DNA from: an uncultured Chiayiivirga sp.
GTDB lineage: Bacteria > Pseudomonadota > Gammaproteobacteria > Xanthomonadales > Xanthomonadaceae
Direction: 5' to 3'
Length of the DNA: 64,000 nt
Assembly (NCBI GenBank): GCA_934525595.1
Contig: CAKSZJ010000009.1
Coordinates: 1-64,000, forward strand
A model generated the notes under the pieces. That model saw nothing but the letters and a program-made list of their open reading frames with translations. It made no database searches and was not told where the DNA came from. Position numbers and translations under genes: made by a program. Shown piece by piece: positions 1-6,838 of the stretch. Position 1 is the first letter of the stretch. The number at the start of each line of letters is the position of its first letter.

Positions 1-20
1 TGGTGCGCCTTTGCGCATCC

Positions 21-95
21 GTCGGCCACGTAGGGCCGACCTACGGTTTTCTCCATGGGCTGTGAAGCGTCGTAGGTCGGGGCTACGTCCCCGAC
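21..95. repeat. REP pair (BIME-like), copy 1
   Basis: Two short imperfect palindromes face each other. The unit at 21-44 is on the minus strand and the unit at 72-95 on the plus strand. Each begins GTAG and is followed by a 7-bp stem around the loop CTACGT. The minus unit has stem GTCGGCC/GGCCGAC and the plus unit GTCGGGG/CCCCGAC. The pair lies just past the end of rnk. The GTAG-plus-hairpin form is that of REP elements mobilised by RAYT (TnpA-REP) proteins; none is encoded here. Confidence 0.75.
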
Positions 96-105
96 GCCCG
101 GCTGC

Positions 106-525
106 TCAGCGGGTCAGGTCGCCGGCGGCTTCGGGCTGGTAGGAAATGGCGGCGACCCGGATGCGCAGCGGGCGGCCGTCCGGGCCGGTCCAGTCGATGC
201 TCTGTCCCACCGACAGGCCCAGCAGCGCCGCGCCGATCGGGGCGACCACCGAAACCCGGCCGGCAGCCGCATCCGCGTCGGGCGGATAGACCAGCGTCAG
301 GCGGTGCTCCTTGCCGCTGATTTCCTCCACGCAGGTGACCTGGGTGTTCATCGAGACCACGTCCGCGGGCAAATCCGCCGGCGCAACCACGGTGGCGCGC
401 ACCAGCTCGTCACCCAGGCGCTGGGCGATTTCCAGATCGCGGTAGGCCGGCATTTCCAGCAGGCGCTCCAGCCGCACCAGGTCCAGGCTGCTGATGGTGA
501 GGGAAGGTTGCTGTTCCGCGGGCAT
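106..525 (-). CDS. rnk: Regulator of nucleoside diphosphate kinase, GreA/GreB family
   Basis: This 139-residue protein matches Rnk in length (about 136 residues in E. coli) and layout: a short N-terminal helical part (residues 1-45) followed by a GreA/GreB-like C-terminal domain with the family signature PIGAALLGLSVGQ near residue 96. Rnk-type proteins resemble the Gre factors but have a much shorter coiled coil, and they affect nucleoside diphosphate kinase levels and compete for the RNA polymerase secondary channel. It lies downstream of oxyR on the same strand, separated from it by a strong terminator, so it is probably transcribed on its own. Confidence 0.85.
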   Translation of the reverse strand: MPAEQQPSLTISSLDLVRLERLLEMPAYRDLEIAQRLGDELVRATVVAPADLPADVVSMNTQVTCVEEISGKEHRLTLVYPPDADAAAGRVSVVAPIGAALLGLSVGQSIDWTGPDGRPLRIRVAAISYQPEAAGDLTR

Positions 526-550
526 GGGTATTCCTGGCGCAAATCTGGCG

Positions 551-581
551 TGAAAAAGAGGCGGCGCCGTTGCGCCGCCTC
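551..581 (-). terminator. Intrinsic terminator after oxyR
   Basis: On the minus strand a perfect 10-bp stem (GAGGCGGCGC/GCGCCGCCTC, loop AACG) is followed directly by TTTTT. It sits between the end of oxyR and the start of rnk and should end oxyR transcripts. Confidence 0.85.
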
Positions 582-636
582 GCGAAAGTCGAATTGTGGT
601 CCGATGGGTGCAGGCTAGCGCGCCCGGGGTCTGGAT

Positions 637-1593
637 TCAATCGCCGGCCCTGGCGCGCGGAGCCCGCCCGCGCGGCGCGTCGACGCCCGGCGCGTGATCG
701 AGCAGCCCGGTCGGCAGCGCCGCGAACAGGTCGGCGAGCTTGCGCAGGAATCCCTCGCGCGCGGTGCTGCGCCGCCAGGCCATGGCGATGCGCCGGTGCG
801 GCGGCGGGGCGCGGAACGGCACCAGGGTGATGTCGGCCGACGGCGCGACCGGCGGGGCCACGGCCAGCCGCGGCAGCAGGGTGATGCCCACCCCGGCGGC
901 GACCATCTGGCGCAGCGTTTCCAGGCTGGTGGCGCGAAACCCCGATTTTTCATCGGCCCCGGACAGGCGGCACACATCCAGCGCCTGGTCGCGCAGGCAG
1001 TGGCCGTCCTCCAGCAGCAGCAGGCTCACTTTGCGCAGGTCGTCCAGCTCGATGGAGCGATGGTCCGCGAGCGGATGGTCGTGCGGCACGGCGAGCAGGA
1101 AGGGCTCCTCGAACAGGAAGTGCGTTGCGAGCTGATCGTCGTGCACGGGCAGGGCGAGGATGGCGGCGTCCAGCCGTCCTTCGCGCAGCTGGCGCAGAAG
1201 AACCTCGGTCTTTTCCTCCACCAGCAGCAGCTCCAGTCGCGGGAAGCGTTCGCGCACCCGCGGGATGACGTGGGGCAGCAGGTACGGGCCCAGGGTCGGG
1301 AAGATGCCGAGGCGAACCGTGCCCGCGTCCGGATCCTGGGAGCGCTGTGCGATCTGGTGGAGTTCGTCCACGTCGGCCAGGATGCGCCGTGCGCGGTCGG
1401 CGATCTCGCGTCCGACCGGCGTCAGCATCACCCGCCGCGGCGCGCGCTCCACCAGGCTGACGCCCAGCTCATCTTCAAGCTTGCGGATCTGGGTGGAAAG
1501 CGTGGGCTGGCTGACGAAGCTCGCCTCCGCGGCGCGCCCGAAATGGCGGTGTTCGGCCAGGGCAACGAGGTAGCGCAGATCGCGGATGTTCAT
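637..1593 (-). CDS. oxyR: Peroxide-sensing LysR-type regulator OxyR
   Basis: This is a LysR-family regulator of 318 residues with an N-terminal winged helix-turn-helix (about residues 1-60, MNIRDLRYLVALAEH start) and a periplasmic-binding-like sensor domain. The redox pair is present at exactly the E. coli OxyR positions, C199 and C208, in the segment EDGHCLRDQALDVC. The following FRATSLETLR motif is also typical of OxyR. Oxidation of the two cysteines to a disulphide converts OxyR to an activator of catalase, peroxiredoxin and iron-control genes. The tail after residue 300 is Arg/Ala-rich and longer than usual. No target gene lies next to it. Confidence 0.93.
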   Translation of the reverse strand: MNIRDLRYLVALAEHRHFGRAAEASFVSQPTLSTQIRKLEDELGVSLVERAPRRVMLTPVGREIADRARRILADVDELHQIAQRSQDPDAGTVRLGIFPTLGPYLLPHVIPRVRERFPRLELLLVEEKTEVLLRQLREGRLDAAILALPVHDDQLATHFLFEEPFLLAVPHDHPLADHRSIELDDLRKVSLLLLEDGHCLRDQALDVCRLSGADEKSGFRATSLETLRQMVAAGVGITLLPRLAVAPPVAPSADITLVPFRAPPPHRRIAMAWRRSTAREGFLRKLADLFAALPTGLLDHAPGVDAPRGRAPRARAGD

Positions 1594-1666
1594 GCGGGCG
1601 TTCCGTGGGATGCCGGCAATTTACCATCGCGACGGAAGACGGCCCGCAGGCCGATGCGGCGTCGAT

Positions 1667-2161
1667 TCACTGCAGGATCCGCCGGGCCTGGAGGTACTGG
1701 TCGCGCCAGTAGGGCCCGTCGAGCGCGTCCATCCGCACCGTGCCGCCGTGGCTGGGCGCATGCACAAAGCGGCCTTCTCCCACATAGATTCCTACATGGC
1801 TGACGCGCCGCGTGCCGAAAAAGACGAGATCGCCGGGCCGAAGGTGCTTGCGATCCACGCGCGGCACCGCGTGCTGGGAAAGTCCCTGGGTGGTGCGCGG
1901 CAGGCCCACGCCGGCGGCCTCGCGGAACACGTAGCCGACCAGCCCGCTGCAGTCGAAGCCGCCCTCGGGCGTGTTGCCGCCGTGGCGGTAAGGCGTGCCG
2001 ACCAGGCCGATGGCGCGGAACAGCACGTCGTTGGCGGCGGTGTGGCTGGCGGTTGTCGCGGTCGAACGCGTCGGGGCACCGCCGCAGCCGCCCAGGGCCA
2101 GCGTCAGGAACAGGAACGCCAGCGGGATCGCAAGGCGTGGTCGGGAGCGCGCGCGGACCAT
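1667..2161 (-). CDS. NlpC/P60 family lipoprotein peptidoglycan hydrolase
   Basis: The chosen ATG gives a 164-residue protein with a lipoprotein signal (hydrophobic stretch 10-22, lipobox LGGC, lipidated C26). An NlpC/P60 domain fills residues 44-164. The catalytic Cys is C71 in FDCSGLVGYVF, the His is H122 in RRVSHVGIYVG, and the third polar residue is probably H134. Enzymes of this group (Spr/MepS, NlpC) cut peptide cross-links or the D-Glu-DAP bond in peptidoglycan at the outer membrane. A much longer open frame continues upstream, but it is only an antisense shadow of the S9 peptidase gene. Confidence 0.88.
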   Translation of the reverse strand: MVRARSRPRLAIPLAFLFLTLALGGCGGAPTRSTATTASHTAANDVLFRAIGLVGTPYRHGGNTPEGGFDCSGLVGYVFREAAGVGLPRTTQGLSQHAVPRVDRKHLRPGDLVFFGTRRVSHVGIYVGEGRFVHAPSHGGTVRMDALDGPYWRDQYLQARRILQ

Positions 2162-2278
2162 GGCGCCACCGTGGGCGGTGCGGCCAGGCTTGTCAATTGT
2201 CGCGTCGCGGCGCGTCCCGGCGTGCCTTGGTGCGCCCGAGCCGCTATGCTGCGCGGCCCATTTTCCAGTTTCAGCCCC

Positions 2279-2758
2279 ATGAACATCGAGAAGAACAAGG
2301 TCGTCACCTTCCACTACACCGTCTTCGACGTGGACGGCAGCCAGGTCGAGACCTCGCAGGGACGCGATCCGCTGGTGATCCTGTTTGGCGCCGGCAACGT
2401 CATTCCGGGCCTGGAGCGTGCGCTGGAGGGCAAGGCCGCCGGCGACAAGGTCGATGTCACCGTGGAGCCTTCGGACGCCTACGGCGAGCGCGACGAGGCG
2501 ATGATCCAGCGCGTGCCCAAGAAGCGCTTCGGCGAGGCGAAGCTGGCCCCCGGCCAGACCCTGATGGTGCAGACCCAGCAGGGGCCTCGCATGCTCACCG
2601 TGGTGAAGGTCGGGATGTCGGTGGTGGACGTGGACCTCAACCACCCGATGGCGGGCAAGACCCTGCGCTTCGAGGCGGAGATCGGTGAGGTGCGCGACGC
2701 CACCGAAGAGGAAATCTCCCACGGCCACGCCCACGGTCCGGGCGGCCACGGCCACTGA
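2279..2758 (+). CDS. slyD: FKBP-type peptidyl-prolyl isomerase SlyD
   Basis: This 159-residue SlyD-like isomerase consists of a split FKBP domain (residues 5-70 and 130-145) surrounding an insert-in-flap chaperone domain (about 72-128). It ends with a histidine-rich tail, HGHAHGPGGHGH, of the kind that binds nickel in SlyD and links it to hydrogenase maturation. The segment GAGNVIPGLERAL is the FKBP signature. The ATG at 2279 gives the usual family N-terminus. The gene is transcribed divergently from the NlpC/P60 gene, with 117 bp between the two starts. Confidence 0.92.
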   Translation: MNIEKNKVVTFHYTVFDVDGSQVETSQGRDPLVILFGAGNVIPGLERALEGKAAGDKVDVTVEPSDAYGERDEAMIQRVPKKRFGEAKLAPGQTLMVQTQQGPRMLTVVKVGMSVVDVDLNHPMAGKTLRFEAEIGEVRDATEEEISHGHAHGPGGHGH

Positions 2759-2899
2759 TCCCGCGACGCCGAGGAGCACACTTGCGCGGCGCGCGCACGA
2801 GATGACGGGAGAGATTCGCGGCGCGGCGTGACCCTTGGCACGGTGTCCGCAACGCCGCGCTGCGCTAGGCTCGGAGGGCCAACACAGCCCGGAGCCACC

Positions 2900-5356
2900 A
2901 TGAAAGCGACGCCGCGCGTTCTTGCCGTCCTGTTCCTTGCGCTCACCGCCGTCGGCGCGCATGCGCAATACCAGCAGCCGCCCGAGCCGCTGCTCGGGGT
3001 GATGCGCGCGCCGCTGCCGCCGGTGCCGCAGCTCGATCCCACCGGCACCACCCTGATGATCGTGCAGCAGGGGCAGTACCCCTCGATCGCACGCGTGGCC
3101 GAGCCGTATCTCAAGCTCGCCGGGGTGCGGGTGGAACCGCGCATCCACGCGCGCCACGACATGTCGAGCGGCTACGGCATCCGTACCTGCCTGGAGGGCT
3201 TTTCCCTGGTGGACGTGTCCACGGGCCGGGAAACCCCCGTGGCCCTGCCGTCCAACGCCTGCCCCGACTGGCCGGTCTGGTCGCCGGGCGGGCGTCGCTT
3301 CGCCTTCACCAACACTACGGACGCAGGCGTCGAGCTGTGGCTGGGCAAGGTCGAGGACGGCTCCACCCGGCGCGTGGACGGCGTGCGCCTCAACCCGATC
3401 CTGGAAAGCGAACTGCAGTGGCTGGGCGCGCGCGACGCGCTGCTGGTCAAGACGGTGCCGGAACGCGCCGGGCCGGCGCCGCAGCGCGCCGCCGTGCCGC
3501 CGGGCCCGGAGATCAAGGACGCCACGCAGGGCGGCGGGGAAAGCAGCACCTACGAGGCCCGCGATACCCTGGCAAGCCCCGAGGACGAAGCCCTGTTCGA
3601 GTACTACGCCACCGCGCAGCTGGCCGTGGTCGATGGGCGCAGCGGCGCGGTGACGCGGATGGGCGAGCCGGCCGTGATCGGCGAGGTGGATCCCGCCCCG
3701 GACGGGCGGCACGTGCGGATGGACGTGCTCAAGCGGCCGTATTCCTACGTCGTGACCTGGGAACGGTTCGCGCACGAGGTCGTGGTTCTGGATCTGGACA
3801 GCGGCACGCGCCGCGTCGTGGCGGAGCTGCCCGCCGCCGAGAGTGTTCCGGTGCGCGGCGTGCCCACTGGCCCGCGCGCTTTCGCCTGGCGCGCCAGTGC
3901 GCCCGCCACCCTGGTATATGCCGAGGCGCTGGACGGCGGCGACTGGAAAAACACCGTGCCCGAGCGCGACCGCGTGCTGATGCTCGCCGCGCCCTTCACC
4001 GGCAGGCCGGCGGAGGTGGCGCGCACCGCACAGCGCTTCGCCGGGCTTTCCTGGTTCGAACACGGCGCCCGCGCGCTGCTCTCGCAATACGACGCCAACC
4101 GCCGCTGGTACACGGTTTCCCTGATCGATATCGACAGGCCGCGCGCCGCGGCACGCGTGCTGTGGGATCTCTCGCTGGACGAGCGGTACGCCCACCCCGG
4201 CTATCCGCAGAGCCGGATCCTGGCCAACGGTGCCAGCGTGCTGCGCGAAGAGGGCGGTGCGCTGTTCCTGAGCGGAACCGGCGCCTCGCCGCAGGGCGAT
4301 CGTCCCTTCCTGGACCGCTACGACCTTGCCAGCGGCAGGACCGAGCGCCTGTTCCGCAGCGCGCCCGACGCCTACGAGCGCGTGTTCGGTTTCACCGGCG
4401 AACAGGGGAGCCTGCTGACCTGGCGCGAGTCGCCTTCCGATCCGCCCAACGCCTGGCGTCGCACGATCGGCGCCGCGCTGGACGATGCCGCAGCGGGTGA
4501 GGCCGCGTTCGCGTCCACGGCGCACGCCGTCACGCGATTCCCGGATCCGACCCCGGAGGTGCGCAAGATCAAGAAGCGCCTTGTCAGCTACACGCGCAAG
4601 GACGGCGTGCCGCTGTCCTTCACCCTCTACACGCCGCCCGGCTACGTCGAGGGCACGCGCGTGCCGGCGATCCTGTATGCCTATCCGATGGATTTCGCCG
4701 ATCCCTCGCAGGCCGGGCAGGTGCGCGGTTCCGAGCAGACCTTCACCCGTCTGTCCAGCTATCGCCTGCTGCTTCTGGCCGGCTACGCCATCATCGACAA
4801 CGCGGCCTTCCCCATCGTGGGTGACCCGCAGAACGCCTACGACACCTACCTGCAGCAGCTCGTGGACAACGGCCAGGCCGCGGTGGACAAGGCGGTGGAG
4901 CTGGGCGTGGTCGACCCCGAACGCATCGGCGTTACCGGCCACAGTCATGGCGCGCTGATGACCGCAAACCTGCTCGCGCACACCGACCTGTTTCGCGCCG
5001 GCGTGGCCAGCAGCGGCGGCTACAACAAGACCCTCACGCCGTTCGGTTTCCAGAACGAACGCCGCTCGTTCTGGGCCGCGCCCAAGGCCTACGACGAGGC
5101 GTCGAGCTTCTTCCACGCCGACAAGATCAACGAGCCGATCCTGATCGTGCACGGCATCGACGACGCCAACCCCGGCACCGAGCCCACCCAGTCGCCGCGC
5201 CTGTTCCAGGCCGTGCGCGGCCTGGGTGGCACGGCGCGCCTGGTGATGCTGCCCTTCGAACCCCATTGGTACGCAGCCCGTGAATCAAACGAGCACTTCG
5301 TGGCGGAAATGCTCGCCTGGTTCGACCGCTACGTGAAGAACGCCGCACCGCGCTAG
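2900..5356 (+). CDS. Secreted prolyl-oligopeptidase-family (S9) peptidase
   Basis: This 818-residue protein has a signal peptide (residues 1-22, cleavage after AHA), a predicted beta-propeller region (about 40-540) and a C-terminal alpha/beta-hydrolase domain (about 560-818). The catalytic triad is visible: S682 in GHSHG, an Asp at 754/755 in HGIDDAN, and H789 in EPHWY. The layout is closest to the S9 glutamyl-endopeptidase-like (GEP) secreted peptidases of Xanthomonadales and Bacteroidetes. It probably degrades peptides in the periplasm. A start at 2828 is open but would place extra residues before the signal sequence, so 2900 is preferred. Confidence 0.88.
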   Translation: MKATPRVLAVLFLALTAVGAHAQYQQPPEPLLGVMRAPLPPVPQLDPTGTTLMIVQQGQYPSIARVAEPYLKLAGVRVEPRIHARHDMSSGYGIRTCLEGFSLVDVSTGRETPVALPSNACPDWPVWSPGGRRFAFTNTTDAGVELWLGKVEDGSTRRVDGVRLNPILESELQWLGARDALLVKTVPERAGPAPQRAAVPPGPEIKDATQGGGESSTYEARDTLASPEDEALFEYYATAQLAVVDGRSGAVTRMGEPAVIGEVDPAPDGRHVRMDVLKRPYSYVVTWERFAHEVVVLDLDSGTRRVVAELPAAESVPVRGVPTGPRAFAWRASAPATLVYAEALDGGDWKNTVPERDRVLMLAAPFTGRPAEVARTAQRFAGLSWFEHGARALLSQYDANRRWYTVSLIDIDRPRAAARVLWDLSLDERYAHPGYPQSRILANGASVLREEGGALFLSGTGASPQGDRPFLDRYDLASGRTERLFRSAPDAYERVFGFTGEQGSLLTWRESPSDPPNAWRRTIGAALDDAAAGEAAFASTAHAVTRFPDPTPEVRKIKKRLVSYTRKDGVPLSFTLYTPPGYVEGTRVPAILYAYPMDFADPSQAGQVRGSEQTFTRLSSYRLLLLAGYAIIDNAAFPIVGDPQNAYDTYLQQLVDNGQAAVDKAVELGVVDPERIGVTGHSHGALMTANLLAHTDLFRAGVASSGGYNKTLTPFGFQNERRSFWAAPKAYDEASSFFHADKINEPILIVHGIDDANPGTEPTQSPRLFQAVRGLGGTARLVMLPFEPHWYAARESNEHFVAEMLAWFDRYVKNAAPR

Positions 5357-5406
5357 CGGTGCGGCGGCGCATCGATGCGCTTGGCGGGGCATAGACGTCG
5401 CGCCGC

Positions 5407-5497
5407 GTCGGCCGCGTAGGGCCGACCTACGGGGGGCTCGTCGGGCCGGGTATTTCCGGCACCGCGCCGTGCCGTAGGTCGGGGCTACGTCCCCGAC
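5407..5497. repeat. REP pair (BIME-like), copy 2
   Basis: The minus-strand unit is at 5407-5430 and the plus-strand unit at 5474-5497. They have the same GTAG tetranucleotide and the two stem types of copy 1, except that the minus unit's loop reads CTACGC. The 43-bp spacer includes GGGTATTTCCGG. Confidence 0.75.
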
Positions 5498-5581
5498 GTT
5501 TTGGGGCGCACGCCAGGTTTGGGCGCCCGCCGGGTTGGGGCATCGATGCGAGCCGGCGGCGAGGCATCGACGTCGCGCCGC

Positions 5582-5672
5582 GTCGGCCGCGTAGGGCCGA
5601 CCTACGGGGGGCTCGTCGGGCCGGGTATTTCCGGCACCGCGCCGTGCCGTAGGTCGGGGCTACGTCCCCGAC
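5582..5672. repeat. REP pair (BIME-like), copy 3
   Basis: The minus-strand unit is at 5582-5605 and the plus-strand unit at 5649-5672. The pair is identical to copy 2 because it lies inside the exact 175-bp duplication. Confidence 0.75.
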
Positions 5673-5802
5673 GTTTTGGGGCGCACGCCAGGTTTGGGCG
5701 CCCGCCGGGTTGGGGCATCGATGCGAGCCGGCGGCGAGGCATCGACGTTGATGTCGCGTCGGGGCATCGATATGCGTTGGCGAGGCATCAATATCGCGCC
5801 GC

Positions 5803-5892
5803 GTCAGCCGCGTAGGGCCGACCTACGGGGGCTCGTCGGGCCGGGTATTTCCGGCACCGCGCCGTGCCGTAGGTCGGGGCTACGTCCCCGAC
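5803..5892. repeat. REP pair (BIME-like), copy 4
   Basis: The minus-strand unit at 5803-5826 carries one stem mismatch (GTCAGCC instead of GTCGGCC). The plus-strand unit at 5869-5892 is intact. Beyond it lies a decayed half-unit, about 5915-5938, with GGGGTTACATCTCCGACG. Confidence 0.7.
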
Positions 5893-5922
5893 GTTGCGCT
5901 GCATCGACGCCACGGGCCGGGG

Positions 5923-6603
5923 TTACATCTCCGACGCTGCGGGTCTCTTGTCGCCGCTGCGGGTGAACGGCACGGTGTCCGGGCTGACTGCGCCGCCGGA
6001 GATGATGAAGCTCATCGCCTGGTCCACGGTCCAGTCGGTGGGCGTGAGGTTCTCCACCGGGACCACCTCCAGGTAGCCGGAGGTCGGGTTGGGTGTGGTG
6101 GGCACGTATACGGCCGCCAGCTCGCGGCCGCTGCCTTCCTCGGTCAGCACCCGGGTGACGAAGCCGATGGCCTTCATTTCGCGGTGCGGGAAGTCGAGCA
6201 GCACCACGCGCTGCGCGCCTTCGGGCTGGGTCTGGAGGATGTCGATCAGTTTGCGCACCGCGCCGTAGATGAGGTTCGCGCCCGGGATGCGCTGCATCAG
6301 CGCCTCGAACCAGCGCAGCAGGCGCTGGCCCAGTACGCGGTGTGCCATCACGCCCACCGCGATGATCGCGCCCAGGGTGGCGATCAGCGCCAGCGCGGTC
6401 TGTACCCAGGGGGCGGCCATCCAGCCGAGCGTCAGGGGGTACTGGTCGGCCAGCCGCGCCAGCAGCGGCGTGACCCAGGGGCGGCTCACGTCGGAAAGCA
6501 GGCCGAAGACGAAGCGGAACACGATCACCGTCAGCCAAAGGGGCAGGAGGGTGATCACGCCGGAAAGGAAGTAGCGTTGCAGGGAGGGGCGATGGGTGGC
6601 CAT
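5923..6603 (-). CDS. DUF502 family membrane protein
   Basis: This 226-residue protein has two membrane segments near the N-terminus (about 12-36 and 66-86) and a soluble part of about 120 residues. The soluble part carries the DUF502 hallmarks PGANLIYGAVRKLID and a PTTPNPTSG motif. The family is widespread and uncharacterised in bacteria; plant relatives (COV1/LCV) are membrane proteins. Its last codons run into the edge of the REP array. No neighbour suggests a function. Confidence 0.85.
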   Translation of the reverse strand: MATHRPSLQRYFLSGVITLLPLWLTVIVFRFVFGLLSDVSRPWVTPLLARLADQYPLTLGWMAAPWVQTALALIATLGAIIAVGVMAHRVLGQRLLRWFEALMQRIPGANLIYGAVRKLIDILQTQPEGAQRVVLLDFPHREMKAIGFVTRVLTEEGSGRELAAVYVPTTPNPTSGYLEVVPVENLTPTDWTVDQAMSFIISGGAVSPDTVPFTRSGDKRPAASEM

Positions 6604-6838
6604 GGGGTGATTCTACGCATCTGGAGGAATCTGCTGCAGCCGGTTTCGCCTGCCGGGTGCACATCGCGCTGGATGCGGTGCAGGCGGCGCATCCGCACCC
6701 TTCCCCGGCGGTCGCCAGGAAGGCGCAGCGCCATCGCCGTTTCCCCGGCAACCGCCGGCTGTCACGCCATCCAGTGCGACGGAAAAACGCCCTGCTTCGA
6801 TGCGGCCAGCGGTGCCGGGGCCGCCGCGACCTGAAGGG

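Larger units (their letters stand above)
5394..5743. repeat. Exact tandem duplication, two copies of 175 bp
   Basis: Copy 1 runs 5394-5568 and copy 2 runs 5569-5743. By eye they are identical base for base. Each copy holds one complete REP pair plus about 80 bp of spacer with the words GGGGCGCACGCC and GGGCGCCCGCCGG. A third, diverged partial copy follows at about 5791-5895. Confidence 0.9.
5357..5922. other. Non-coding repeat-filled interval between the S9 peptidase and DUF502 genes
   Basis: These 566 bp contain no convincing gene. The interval is built of three REP pairs and their spacers, with short GGGGCATCGATGCG-like motifs repeated between them. Short open frames crossing it are repeats of one another and of low-complexity composition. 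The flanking genes are convergent, so the interval also has to serve as a transcription end zone. Confidence 0.8.

Noticed and set aside
1667..5266. A 1199-codon open frame on the minus strand opposite slyD and the S9 peptidase
   Set aside because: Only its last 164 codons (NlpC/P60 lipoprotein) are real. The rest is a His/Gly/Ala-rich antisense shadow produced by high GC at third positions, and the plus-strand genes have clear domains.
5357..5922. CRISPR array as an explanation of the repeats
   Set aside because: The repeat units are 175 bp apart, the spacers are themselves repeated, and no cas gene is near. The paired-hairpin structure fits REP/BIME elements.
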